Part shown: positions 6,578 through 13,311 of the stretch, in pieces
How the letters are laid out: each line of letters starts with the position of its first letter
How positions within the stretch are numbered: the first letter of the stretch is position 1
Origin: an uncultured Clostridia bacterium
GTDB lineage: Bacteria; Bacillota; Clostridia; UBA1381
DNA length: 13,311 nt
NCBI GenBank assembly: GCA_934454745.1
Contig: CAKSGP010000014.1
Span: forward strand, 1 to 13,311
Direction: 5' to 3'
The notes under the pieces: generated by a model
The model's input: only the letters and a program-made list of their open reading frames with translations
Database searches by the model: none
What the model was told of the DNA's origin: nothing
Position numbers and translations under genes: made by a program

Positions 6578-7679
6578 TAATGCCGCCACAACACGTCAAA
6601 AGCCCTATTCGGTATACAGGGCAATGCTTAGTTATGCACTCCTTCACGGCGGTAATGCAGGCAGAGGTGCAAACGGGCTGTCCCTAAGCGGTATAAACAC
6701 AATAATCTCAACCCAGGAATCGGCGGCAAAGCTTTTCGGTATGCAAGACGAAAGCAATGTTATATTCACGCTCAATGCGACTTATGCACTGAATATGGCA
6801 ATTTTAGGCACGCTTACTCCCAAAGACCATATAGCCGTATCTGCAATGGACCATAACAGTGTCCTGCGTCCGGCGGCACTCCACGGAAGTTATTCCGTTG
6901 CAAAGGCGGAAAAGGACGGATATGTGAAACCGCTTTCTATGCGGAAATGTATTAAACCAAACACGAAGCTTGTAGTATGTACCCACGTTTCAAATGTTTG
7001 CGGAACACTTCAGGACGTGTCGGAAATGGCTCGGATTGCACACGATAACGGAGCATTGTTTTTGCTCGACGCGTCCCAGAGTGCCGGATCAATGGACGTA
7101 CTAATGGATAAAACGGGTGCGGATATGATAGCCTGTCCCGGTCATAAAGGGCTTATGGGACCAATGGGTACGGGAATACTCTGCATAAAAGATCCAAGCC
7201 GTATTAAGGCGATAATTGTGGGAGGTACAGGAAGCGAATCCGAGTCTATCATACAGCCTGAATCTATGCCTGAGAAGTTTCATAGCGGAACTGTAAACAC
7301 TCCTGCACTTGCCGGACTTAAAAAGGGTATCGATTTTGTGCTTAAAGAGGGTGCGGAAAATATAGGCAGACACGAAAACAGACTTAACACCATATTCCGC
7401 AACAATTTAAGTGAGATTGAAAATGTAATTATTTATGGTAGAAATGATACAGGTATAACGTCTTTTAATATACACGGTATTGCAAGCGAAGGTGTATCGG
7501 CAAAGCTTGGTAATAACTTCATTGTCCGCGCCGGGTATCACTGTGCACCTCTTGCACACAAAGCCCTGAGAACCGATAACGGCGGTACAGTTCGTGTTTC
7601 CTTTGGGTATTATAACACTGTGCGGGACGTTCAAAAAATAACCGATGCTGTATATAAAATAGCAAAATGGGAATTATAA
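6564..7679 (+). CDS. PLP-dependent cysteine desulfurase-like aminotransferase class V protein
   Basis: A 371-residue fold-type I PLP enzyme resembling the NifS/SufS and CsdA group, most like the EF2568-type subfamily. It opens MIYLDNAATT; the PLP lysine is K195 in CPGHKGLMGPMGTG, and the probable persulfide cysteine is C327 in VRAGYHCAPLAHKAL. The expected reaction is release of sulfur (or selenium) from cysteine (or selenocysteine) to an acceptor. I prefer the ATG at 6564 over the one at 6555: GGGGG at 6550-6554 abuts the first but lies about 10 bases from the second, and homologues begin at this strand. The adjoining DUF3343 protein is a plausible partner. It is not paired with iscU or suf genes, so general Fe-S assembly is less likely. 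Confidence 0.9.
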   Translation: MIYLDNAATTRQKPYSVYRAMLSYALLHGGNAGRGANGLSLSGINTIISTQESAAKLFGMQDESNVIFTLNATYALNMAILGTLTPKDHIAVSAMDHNSVLRPAALHGSYSVAKAEKDGYVKPLSMRKCIKPNTKLVVCTHVSNVCGTLQDVSEMARIAHDNGALFLLDASQSAGSMDVLMDKTGADMIACPGHKGLMGPMGTGILCIKDPSRIKAIIVGGTGSESESIIQPESMPEKFHSGTVNTPALAGLKKGIDFVLKEGAENIGRHENRLNTIFRNNLSEIENVIIYGRNDTGITSFNIHGIASEGVSAKLGNNFIVRAGYHCAPLAHKALRTDNGGTVRVSFGYYNTVRDVQKITDAVYKIAKWEL

Positions 7680-7685
7680 AATTAC

Positions 7686-7710
7686 GGATAGAGCATACAA
7701 TGTTCTATCC
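7686..7710 (+). terminator. Weak possible terminator hairpin
   Basis: GGATAGAGCA and TGTTCTATCC form a 10-bp stem with one G-U pair around TACAA, just after the aminotransferase stop. There is no following U-tract, so it may be a pausing or 3'-end stabilising hairpin instead. Confidence 0.35.
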
Positions 7711-7768
7711 AAATACATAGAAATGAGATAAAAAACGTAAATTAGTTGAAAATTTTTCAAAAAAAGTA

Positions 7769-7797
7769 TTGACAAGACAAAGAAATTATGCTAAAAT
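7769..7797 (+). promoter_or_regulatory. Promoter of the tRNA operon
   Basis: TTGACA (7769-7774), a 17-base spacer and TAAAAT (7792-7797): a perfect -35 and near-perfect -10. It is preceded by A-rich tracts that could act as an UP element. Transcription would begin near 7804, about 33 bases before the first tRNA. Confidence 0.85.
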
Positions 7798-7836
7798 GGT
7801 CAAGGTTAAGCAGTTAGCTTATCAAAAAATTAATAT

Positions 7837-7910
7837 GCGGGTGTAGTTCAATGGTAGAATCCCAGCCTTCCAAGCTGGTCGTGTGGGTTCGATTCCCATC
7901 ACCCGCTCCA
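7837..7910 (+). tRNA. tRNA-Gly (anticodon TCC)
   Basis: Acceptor GCGGGTG pairs with CACCCGC, followed by T and an encoded CCA. The anticodon loop is CTTCCAA with TCC, and the T-arm is GTGGGTTCGATTCCCAT. First gene of a five-tRNA cluster. Confidence 0.97.
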
Positions 7911-7922
7911 TTATTTTTTTAT

Positions 7923-7999
7923 GCGACTGTAGCTCAGTTGGATAGAGCAATTGCCTTCTAAGCAATGGGCCAGGGGTTCGAATCCCTTCAGTCGCGCCA
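7923..7999 (+). tRNA. tRNA-Arg (anticodon TCT)
   Basis: Acceptor GCGACTG pairs with CAGTCGC, then G and encoded CCA. The anticodon loop is CTTCTAA (TCT), reading AGA/AGG codons, which are the frequent arginine codons of AT-rich genomes. The D-arm and T-arm are standard. Confidence 0.97.
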
Positions 8000-8018
8000 A
8001 CCCAATCGGGTAAAAGAT

Positions 8019-8096
8019 GGTGGGTATAGTTCAGTTGGTTAGAGCGTCAGTTTGTGGCACTGAATGTCGTGGGTTCGAGTCCCACTATCCACCCCA
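8019..8096 (+). tRNA. tRNA-His (anticodon GTG)
   Basis: Acceptor GTGGGTA (8020-8026) pairs with TATCCAC. The base at 8019 is the extra G(-1) that pairs with C73, the identity element of tRNA-His, so I start the gene there. The anticodon loop is TTGTGGC with GTG; CCA is encoded. Confidence 0.96.
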
Positions 8097-8136
8097 TTTT
8101 TGTTTTAGCAGGTATGGACACGCCTGAATTATATCC

Positions 8137-8212
8137 GGGGATATCGCCAAGTCGGTAAGGCAACGGATTTTGATTCCGTCATGCGTAGGTTCGAGTCCTG
8201 CTATCCCTGCCA
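8137..8212 (+). tRNA. tRNA-Gln (anticodon TTG)
   Basis: Acceptor GGGGATA pairs with TATCCCT with a weak G-T first pair, as expected of tRNA-Gln, which favours a weak 1-72 pair. The anticodon loop is TTTTGAT with TTG between ACGGA and TCCGT stems; G and encoded CCA end it. The next tRNA begins at the very next base. Confidence 0.95.
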
Positions 8213-8288
8213 GGGCCATTAGCTCAGTTGGCAGAGCACTTGACTTTTAATCAAGTTGTCCGGAGTTCGAATCTCCGATGGCTCACCA
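8213..8288 (+). tRNA. tRNA-Lys (anticodon TTT)
   Basis: Acceptor GGGCCAT pairs with ATGGCTC (one G-T pair), then A and encoded CCA. The anticodon loop is CTTTTAA with TTT, between TTGA and TCAA stems. It abuts tRNA-Gln with no spacer, so their separation needs endonuclease cuts exactly at the CCA end. Confidence 0.96.
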
Positions 8289-8298
8289 AAACAAAAGG

Positions 8299-8320
8299 AC
8301 ACCCTTTAGGGTGTTTTTTT
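8299..8320 (+). terminator. Terminator of the tRNA operon
   Basis: ACACCC (8299-8304) and GGGTGT (8309-8314) form a 6-bp GC-rich stem around TTTA, followed by a run of seven T (8314-8320). It lies 10 bases after tRNA-Lys and is a standard rho-independent terminator. Confidence 0.9.
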
Positions 8321-8414
8321 GTTTGTGCAGCATTAATGATAGAGATTCGAACTCTGAGAGGGCATGAGCGTCAAGAAATATCTCACATCTTTATTCTTTA
8401 AAATAAACTTTCCG

Positions 8415-8443
8415 TTGATTTAATTTCCCCGTTGTGCTATAAT
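8415..8443 (+). promoter_or_regulatory. Promoter of the flavodoxin-rodA unit
   Basis: TTGATT (8415-8420), a 17-base spacer and TATAAT (8438-8443). Transcription should begin near 8450 and give a leader of about 72 bases. An inverted repeat overlaps the predicted start site. Confidence 0.75.
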
Positions 8444-8459
8444 TGATATACAGTATCAA
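8443..8459. promoter_or_regulatory. Inverted repeat at the transcription start, possible operator
   Basis: TTGATATACAGTATCAA is a perfect 6+6 bp inverted repeat with a 5-bp centre. It touches the last base of the -10 box and covers the predicted start site, the usual place for a repressor. The regulator is unknown. Confidence 0.4.
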
Positions 8460-8522
8460 AATGACCTAATTTACATAGTATAGGTATAAGCTTTATTTGT
8501 CTTTATGTGAAAGGAAAGTTAA

Positions 8523-9053
8523 ATGAATGTTATTGTAATCTATAAAACAAAGTATGGCTCAACACGTGGCTATGCCGTAGAAATCGCAAATCGTCTTGGC
8601 ACAACCGCAATTGATGCAAAAACCGTTACACTACAGGACTTGGAAAAGTACGATGCAATCGTCTATGGCGGTGGTTTGTATGCCGAGGTCATAAACGGAG
8701 TGACACTTATAACAAAAAATATCAAGAAGCTTTCCGATAAAAAAATTGCAGTATTTACAACAGGTCTTACTCCCACCGATTGCCGTGACTATTATGATAA
8801 ATACATAATCGAACGCAACTTCAAGCAAGGAGTGCCGCCAAACGTAAGAGTTTTCAATTATCCGGGTAAAATGGTATTGAGTGAACTTTCCCTTGTACAT
8901 AGAACTGCAATAAAAACACTTAAAAAGATGATGGCAAGCAAGGAAAATCCCACAGAAATGGAAAAACTGCTGGTTGATCTTTGTGATGCAGATGGCGACT
9001 TTTCTGATATGTCCTATGTTTCAGAGCTGGTTAATTATATAACGGAAGGATAA
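8523..9053 (+). CDS. Flavodoxin-domain protein
   Basis: A 176-residue soluble flavodoxin-like protein (Flavodoxin_5/HemG-like group). The first strand and phosphate loop VIYKTKYGSTRGYA fit the FMN-phosphate site, YDAIVYGGGLYA resembles the loop next to the isoalloxazine ring, and KIAVFTTG is the third strand. The ribosome binding site AAAGGAAAG precedes the ATG by a few bases. It may carry electrons or act as a quinone or disulfide reductase; the true substrate cannot be told from sequence, and a protoporphyrinogen oxidase role is only one possibility and no haem genes are near. The stop overlaps the rodA start (TAATG), an unusual coupling between a redox protein and a wall-synthesis enzyme. 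Confidence 0.85.
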   Translation: MNVIVIYKTKYGSTRGYAVEIANRLGTTAIDAKTVTLQDLEKYDAIVYGGGLYAEVINGVTLITKNIKKLSDKKIAVFTTGLTPTDCRDYYDKYIIERNFKQGVPPNVRVFNYPGKMVLSELSLVHRTAIKTLKKMMASKENPTEMEKLLVDLCDADGDFSDMSYVSELVNYITEG

Positions 9054-10192
9054 TGAACGTGAAAAACCGTATTACTAATTATAAATCACCCATAGTTACA
9101 AAAGAATTTGATTGGCTTTTATTTGCCCTGACACTTGTTCTCTCCTTAATAGGAATAGTGATAATATACTCTGCAACCCGTACAACAGGCTCAAATTCAA
9201 ACGTGATAGTGCAGTCGGGTGCGGCAGTTTTAGGGCTCGGCTTACTTCTGTTTTTCTGTTTCTTTGACTATGAACAGTTTTCAAATGCAGTAAAATATAT
9301 TTATATATTTGCAGTTGCAATACTGATACTTGTGCTTATATTCGGAACATCAGGCGACTGGGGTGCAAAAAGCTGGATTCGTTTCGGATCAATCGGAATT
9401 CAGCCTGCTGAGCTTGCCAAGGTTGCATTTATTCTTACATTTTCGTATCATCTTTCAAAGGTAGAGGAAAAAATCAACGATATACGTGTAATTTTAGGGT
9501 TACTGCTCCATATCGGCGTACTTTTAGTGCTTATTATGCTTGAGCCTGACCTTGGAAGCTCTCTTGTTTTTATTTTTATATTTGCGTGTATGATGTTCGT
9601 TGCAAAGCTATCCTATAAATATATAATACCTGTACTAGGTCTTGGTGCGATTTCACTGCCACTAATATATCAATTTATACTAAGTGATTACCAGCGTCAG
9701 CGTATAAACGTATTTTTTGACCCCACAACCGATCCCTTAGGCGACGGATACAATGTTATTCAATCAAAAATAGCCGTTGGCTCGGGACAGCTCTGGGGCA
9801 AGGGATTTTTACAGGGAACCCAGAACCAGATGGGATATCTGCCCACTAAAAGCACAGACTTTATATTCAGCGTATTTTCGGAGGAATTTGGATTTGTAGG
9901 TGCTATTATTATAGTATGCCTCCTGTTCTGGCTTATTTTCCGCTGTTTCCGTGCGGCAAGCCGTGCGGATAATTCCTACGGCAGATATATATGTACAGGA
10001 GTAGGTGCAATGCTGCTTTTCCACGTATTTGAAAATGTGGGAATGTGTATAGGGCTTATGCCTGTTACAGGTATCCCGCTACCCTTTATATCCTACGGCG
10101 GAACATCCCTTATTACGAATATGGCGGCAATCGGACTTGTAATGAGTGTTACGTACCATAACAAGCCAAGGGCACGCATTGATGTATATTAA
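9053..10192 (+). CDS. rodA: SEDS-family peptidoglycan polymerase RodA
   Basis: An integral membrane glycosyltransferase that polymerises lipid II into glycan strands during cell elongation, working with a class B penicillin-binding protein. The 379-residue chain has about ten hydrophobic segments. SEDS signatures are clear: SWIRFGSIGIQPAELAK with W108, EPDLGSS, VGSGQLWGKGFLQGTQ, TDFIFSVFSEEFGFVG with the essential aspartate D269, and GIPLPFISYGGTS near the end. The assignment to RodA over FtsW or SpoVE rests on length, the short N-terminal tail and overall pattern, so the subtype is less certain than the family. GGAAGGA directly upstream serves the ATG that overlaps the flavodoxin stop. The stop codon overlaps that of the convergent comEC, and I see no terminator. 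Confidence 0.92.
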   Translation: MNVKNRITNYKSPIVTKEFDWLLFALTLVLSLIGIVIIYSATRTTGSNSNVIVQSGAAVLGLGLLLFFCFFDYEQFSNAVKYIYIFAVAILILVLIFGTSGDWGAKSWIRFGSIGIQPAELAKVAFILTFSYHLSKVEEKINDIRVILGLLLHIGVLLVLIMLEPDLGSSLVFIFIFACMMFVAKLSYKYIIPVLGLGAISLPLIYQFILSDYQRQRINVFFDPTTDPLGDGYNVIQSKIAVGSGQLWGKGFLQGTQNQMGYLPTKSTDFIFSVFSEEFGFVGAIIIVCLLFWLIFRCFRAASRADNSYGRYICTGVGAMLLFHVFENVGMCIGLMPVTGIPLPFISYGGTSLITNMAAIGLVMSVTYHNKPRARIDVY

Positions 10193-12495
10193 AATTTCAC
10201 TTTATAGTTCCCGTTTTTTCGTGAGCTGATTTTTATATCCCCTAAAATATCTGTACGCAGAATATTACAACCCTCAAGCCTTTTTAGTGTTTCATTATGA
10301 GGGTGTGAATAAACGTTATCCTCACCACAGCTTATTACGGCACAATCGGGAGATACGGCTTTTATAAATTCCTCACAGGAGGAGCCACGGGAGCCGTGAT
10401 GGGATACCTTTAAAACATGGGACTCAATATCAAACCGCCCTGCAATATTACTTTCGGCAAACGACGTCATATCCCCTGTATAGAAAACGGAAAATTCGCC
10501 ATAGCTTACCCTGACAGGCAGAGATGTGTCATTCTCATCGTGAGCTCTTACATACTCTTTTAATGCATAAATATCAACTGTTAATCCATCATCAAAGGTA
10601 AGGCGTGTGTCCTCTTTTACATAACATAATAAAGTACCGCATTCCTCTGCGGCATCTCGGAGCTTTGATGCCCATTTCTTCATTTCGTCACTGTCGGAGT
10701 CATTGGGCAAGGGTGCATAAACGTAATCGGTCTTAATGCTCTTTATGGTGCTGATAACACCTTCAATATGGTCCTGATGGTAGTGGGACACTATTGCAAC
10801 TTCAATCCTGTTAATACCCATAGCCCCAAGATATGGCGTAAATACTTCCTTCCCGGGATTATAGCTTGTCCACGCATTTCCGCCTCCGCCGTCTATAATT
10901 ACCGTTTCACGAAAAGGCGTATGAATAACGGCGCCATCACCCTGCCCAACATTTACAAAAGTAAATTCCGCAGTACCGATTCTCATACAGTTTGTAATGA
11001 CAATAGATAACATAAGCCCAACAGTCACGGCGGATAGTCCAAACACGGCAGACTGTTTTGATTTGATACGATAATACAACACAAAAACGAAGCATACGAA
11101 CATAACAATAAAAGCAATCGATGGCTTGCCGATATTTATCGAGGAAAATGGCAAATCATTTATAATATACGGGATTTTATAAAGGATTTTAATTGCAAAA
11201 TTAAGATATGCACCGAAAATCGGTGCTGTCCCAAGGAGTTCGTACATCAGGAAGGTTACGGGTGATATAATTAAAATTAACAGCACAAACGGACCTGTTA
11301 TAAAAGGCGACAGAAAAGAATACAAACAAAGACCGTTGTAATAGTATGAGGAAATCGGAGTCAGAAACAGCGATAGCACAAGCATTGCCGCCGTTGTTTT
11401 ACGCAGAAATTTAGGGATAAATCTAAGCTTTTTCCGAAAATATGGTATAAATGCCCAAGAAAGCATACCGCCTGTAACAGAGAGAACAAATGCAGAGTTA
11501 AAGATAATTGTAGGGGTTATTATTGAACATAGCGAAACTACCGTTGCCATTGTATCGGGAAAATAGCAGCTTTTATGGCGCAAACGATAAAATATTGTAA
11601 CGGCTGAGCATAAAAGACATCGTGCAAAGCCGATATTTGAACATTGTAATATTGCGTACGTAAAGAAAAGCATAGCCGTAAATAAATCACGGTATTGCTT
11701 GCGTACAATATGCGAGAACAGTTTTATAAGAGATAAAATCACCAATACATGCAGATGTGCAGGATGCAGAATTCGTTTATAGGCAGTAGCAGATAAAATA
11801 TCATCATACCCACTGCTGAATTGGTGCTTATTTCCCGTAAGAACAGCCGAGAGAATCGCGGCACCGTCACCCGTGTAATATTTGTATATAATACTGTCTA
11901 TATGCTCATTAAATTTTTGTCCAATCATATACGGTGAGAACACATATATTTTATCAGTTTTTGAAATATTCTCGGTATAAATGCGTGAAAATATATTATT
12001 TGATTTATAGTAAAGTTCGGAATTAAATCCGATGTCATTCATTTGCTTAGGCAGATCCTTTATAATCCCTTTAACGGTAACACTGTCACAGCATTTAAGC
12101 TTTAGAGGTGTAGTAAGTAGGATATTTTCAGAGGTTTTAACCTCTCCCGGCTTATTTGAAATTGATTTTGCACGAAAAATATACTGATAATTACCTGACT
12201 CGCTTTGACGTGCGGAACTTATTATAACTCCGTTTACGGTTACATATCTGTTAATGTAATTAACTGATTTGTGTATACGCGAACTGACTGAACCCACATA
12301 TGAAAAAGAAGCGGCCATAAACACCGCAAGGAGTATTAACATTCCTATATCAATGGAACGATTTATTAGTGAATAAATTAAATACACAATCGCAAGAAAG
12401 GTAAATACAATAACCGAAATAAAAATTCCCGATAACGTGGTGAGCAATATCCCCGCAACCGCTGACAAAGCAAATGTTATTCGAGTGAATTTCAT
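10189..12495 (-). CDS. comEC: DNA internalisation competence protein ComEC/Rec2
   Basis: The membrane channel that passes single-stranded DNA into the cytoplasm during natural transformation. The 768-residue protein has the family's three parts: two or three N-terminal membrane segments followed by a soluble OB-like region (about residues 75-190), a central multi-spanning competence domain (about 200-500), and a C-terminal metallo-beta-lactamase domain with H571-Y-H573-Q-D575-H576, FYTGD and a later VSHHGSRGSS. The domain order and length are complete. AGAGGAT lies 7 bases before the ATG. The motif usually written as SGLH in the competence domain reads HPAHLH here, a noticeable divergence. 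No comEA is next to it; in Clostridia comEC is often found alone, and whether this organism is transformable is unknown. Confidence 0.93.
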   Translation of the reverse strand: MKFTRITFALSAVAGILLTTLSGIFISVIVFTFLAIVYLIYSLINRSIDIGMLILLAVFMAASFSYVGSVSSRIHKSVNYINRYVTVNGVIISSARQSESGNYQYIFRAKSISNKPGEVKTSENILLTTPLKLKCCDSVTVKGIIKDLPKQMNDIGFNSELYYKSNNIFSRIYTENISKTDKIYVFSPYMIGQKFNEHIDSIIYKYYTGDGAAILSAVLTGNKHQFSSGYDDILSATAYKRILHPAHLHVLVILSLIKLFSHIVRKQYRDLFTAMLFFTYAILQCSNIGFARCLLCSAVTIFYRLRHKSCYFPDTMATVVSLCSIITPTIIFNSAFVLSVTGGMLSWAFIPYFRKKLRFIPKFLRKTTAAMLVLSLFLTPISSYYYNGLCLYSFLSPFITGPFVLLILIISPVTFLMYELLGTAPIFGAYLNFAIKILYKIPYIINDLPFSSINIGKPSIAFIVMFVCFVFVLYYRIKSKQSAVFGLSAVTVGLMLSIVITNCMRIGTAEFTFVNVGQGDGAVIHTPFRETVIIDGGGGNAWTSYNPGKEVFTPYLGAMGINRIEVAIVSHYHQDHIEGVISTIKSIKTDYVYAPLPNDSDSDEMKKWASKLRDAAEECGTLLCYVKEDTRLTFDDGLTVDIYALKEYVRAHDENDTSLPVRVSYGEFSVFYTGDMTSFAESNIAGRFDIESHVLKVSHHGSRGSSCEEFIKAVSPDCAVISCGEDNVYSHPHNETLKRLEGCNILRTDILGDIKISSRKNGNYKVKF

Positions 12496-12529
12496 ATTTT
12501 TATCCTCTGTAAAAAATTATTATGTGTTA

Positions 12530-12558
12530 ATTATAATTGAAAGCCTTGTAAAATTCAA
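12530..12558 (-). promoter_or_regulatory. comEC promoter
   Basis: On the minus strand, TTGAAT (complement of 12553-12558), a 17-base spacer and TATAAT (complement of 12530-12535). Its start near 12523 gives a leader of about 28 bases. No K-box-like competence regulator site was recognised. Confidence 0.7.
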
Positions 12559-12654
12559 GTGGTTCAGTAAAATTATATTTGGGAAAAATAATCTTTAATA
12601 TAAAATGCACATCTTTCAGCCATTAAATAAAATATATAATTTATAATAAAACAC

Positions 12655-12683
12655 TTGACACAAACAGGAAAGCGTGATAATAT
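12655..12683 (+). promoter_or_regulatory. asd promoter
   Basis: TTGACA (12655-12660), a 17-base spacer and TAATAT (12678-12683) preceded by TGA, giving an extended -10. A TATAAT at 12681-12686 is an alternative but with a 20-base gap. Transcription would start about 25 bases before the riboswitch aptamer. Confidence 0.8.
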
Positions 12684-12711
12684 AATAGAGTATAAGTGAA
12701 TAATATTTATT

Positions 12712-12924
12712 CAGGTAGAGGTGCGTGATTCAAGAGTACCCGTACGGAGAGATGCGTAATCGGAGATGTGCGGAAAAAGGGGAAAACGCCGAAGTGGAAA
12801 TTATCGCGTGGTTTCTGCTGGTTGTGCCGTAAATAACGGTATGACTGTCACCAAATGGTGGAGTGCTATCGCTTAAACTTTTTTTACGCGGGCAATAGCA
12901 CTAAGCTGTTGCTTTTAATTTTTT
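12712..12924 (+). ncRNA. Lysine riboswitch (L box) with expression platform
   Basis: The conserved L-box blocks appear in order: AGGTAGAGGTGCG, AAGAGTA, GGAGAGATG, GGGGAAAACGCCGAAGTGG, CTGGTTGTGCC, ACTGTCA and TGGAGTGCTATC. P1 forms from 12714-12718 with 12866-12870. The switch can be read directly: AGTGCTATCGC (12862-12872) can pair with ATAGCACT (12895-12902) plus GCG (12888-12890) as an antiterminator, while GCAATAGC (12892-12899) otherwise pairs with GCTGTTGC (12905-12912) as a terminator. Lysine binding stabilises P1, frees the terminator arm and shuts off asd. This is a transcriptional OFF switch, the known behaviour of the class. Confidence 0.95.
12892..12924 (+). terminator. Lysine-controlled intrinsic terminator of the L box
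   Basis: The stem GCAATAGC/GCTGTTGC (8 bp, one G-U pair) has the loop ACTAA and is followed by TTTTAATTTTTT. Its 5' arm overlaps the antiterminator strand by ATAGC (12895-12899), so the two structures are mutually exclusive. Confidence 0.88.
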
Positions 12925-12946
12925 ACAGAAAGGTAATAGAAACATT

Positions 12947-13311
12947 ATGAAAAAGGACAAATATAAGGTAGGAATTATCGGCGCAACAGGTATGGTAGGA
13001 CAGAGATTTATAACTCTTTTATATGACCATCCCTGGTACGAAATAGCAGTGCTTGCGGCATCTCCAAGAAGTGCAGGTAAAGCATACAAGGATGCAGTAG
13101 GTTCAAAATGGTGTATGGACACTAAAATCCCCGATACTGTCTCTGATATGACGGTTATGAACGCAACAGATGATGTTGATGAAATCGCAGGAATGGTTGA
13201 TTTCGTATTCTGTGCTGTTGATATGAAAAAAGACGAGATACAGGCACTTGAGGAGCGTTATGCAAAGGCTGAATGTCCTGTTGTATCAAATAACAGTGCT
13301 CACCGCCATAC
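12947..13311 (+). CDS. asd: Aspartate-semialdehyde dehydrogenase, N-terminal part
   Basis: Reduces aspartyl phosphate to aspartate semialdehyde with NADPH, the branch step to diaminopimelate/lysine, methionine and threonine. The first 121 codons are present and the frame runs off the window end. The Rossmann NADP site is G12-A-T-G15-M-V-G18, followed by LAASPRSAGK, which fits the phosphate-binding loop. The ending VVSNNSAHRH is typical of the archaeal/fungal-like long form of the enzyme rather than the E. coli form; the catalytic cysteine lies beyond the window. AGAAAGG at 12926-12932 is about 14 bases from the ATG, longer than usual, but no nearer start exists. The lysine riboswitch directly upstream agrees with the function. 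Confidence 0.93.
   Translation, partial: MKKDKYKVGIIGATGMVGQRFITLLYDHPWYEIAVLAASPRSAGKAYKDAVGSKWCMDTKIPDTVSDMTVMNATDDVDEIAGMVDFVFCAVDMKKDEIQALEERYAKAECPVVSNNSAHRH

Larger units (their letters stand above)
12496..12711. other. AT-rich divergent spacer between comEC and the asd riboswitch
   Basis: The gene-free stretch from 12496 to 12946 is accounted for by the comEC promoter, the asd promoter and the lysine riboswitch. The remaining part, about 12559-12654, is very AT-rich; I see no open frame, repeat or structured RNA in it. Confidence 0.6.

Noticed and set aside
8097..8136. T-rich spacer and CAGG/CCTG hairpin between tRNA-His and tRNA-Gln as a terminator
   Set aside because: The hairpin is only 4 bp and the T-run precedes rather than follows it; the cluster reads better as one operon.
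12901..13122. A 73-codon minus-strand frame opposite the start of asd
   Set aside because: It is antisense to the clear NADP-binding region of asd and to the riboswitch terminator, with no independent support.
1..13311. CRISPR array, insertion sequence or prophage
   Set aside because: I found no regularly spaced repeats, transposase, integrase or terminal inverted repeats; the only repeats are the short ones listed.

Overview
The window looks like chromosomal DNA of a low-GC, Gram-positive anaerobe of the class Clostridia, possibly a gut species. This is inferred from strong AGGAGG-type ribosome binding sites, sigma-A-like promoters with 17-bp spacers, an L-box lysine riboswitch, tRNA genes with encoded CCA ends, and the gene families present. 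Species cannot be named from the sequence alone.

Layout. Positions 1-4304 (+) hold the 3' part of a type I restriction-modification operon: the end of hsdS, an uncharacterised 314-residue protein with an R-D-x3-H motif typical of HEPN ribonucleases, and a complete hsdR that starts inside the stop of the preceding gene. The position of the HEPN-like gene, between hsdS and hsdR, is the one occupied by the anticodon nuclease gene prrC in E. coli. hsdR also carries a palindromic repeat inserted in frame just before its nuclease core. A symmetrical bidirectional terminator separates hsdR from argG (-). Between argG and the divergent ruvC (+) lie promoters on opposite strands with adjacent, mirror-image -10 boxes, and two tandem 18-bp ARG-box-like sites 3 bp apart, so arginine-responsive ArgR control is likely here.

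After ruvC come a small DUF3343 protein (putative Se/S carrier) and an overlapping PLP-dependent cysteine desulfurase-like enzyme, a pair associated in other Firmicutes with sulfur or selenium handling. A tRNA operon follows (Gly-TCC, Arg-TCT, His-GTG, Gln-TTG, Lys-TTT) with a strong promoter and a rho-independent terminator. Next is a two-gene unit of a flavodoxin-domain protein and the SEDS peptidoglycan polymerase RodA, joined by a TAATG overlap. rodA runs convergently into comEC (-), the DNA-uptake channel, and their stop codons overlap.

The right end carries a divergent promoter region, a complete lysine riboswitch with recognisable antiterminator and terminator, and the first 121 codons of asd (aspartate-semialdehyde dehydrogenase), the lysine/diaminopimelate pathway gene it controls.

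The most unusual items are the HEPN-like gene inside the restriction operon, the palindromic element inside hsdR, the ARG-box pair on the ruvC side of the argG-ruvC region, and a possible hairpin covering the ribosome binding site of the DUF3343 gene. Most of the remaining content is ordinary housekeeping sequence.
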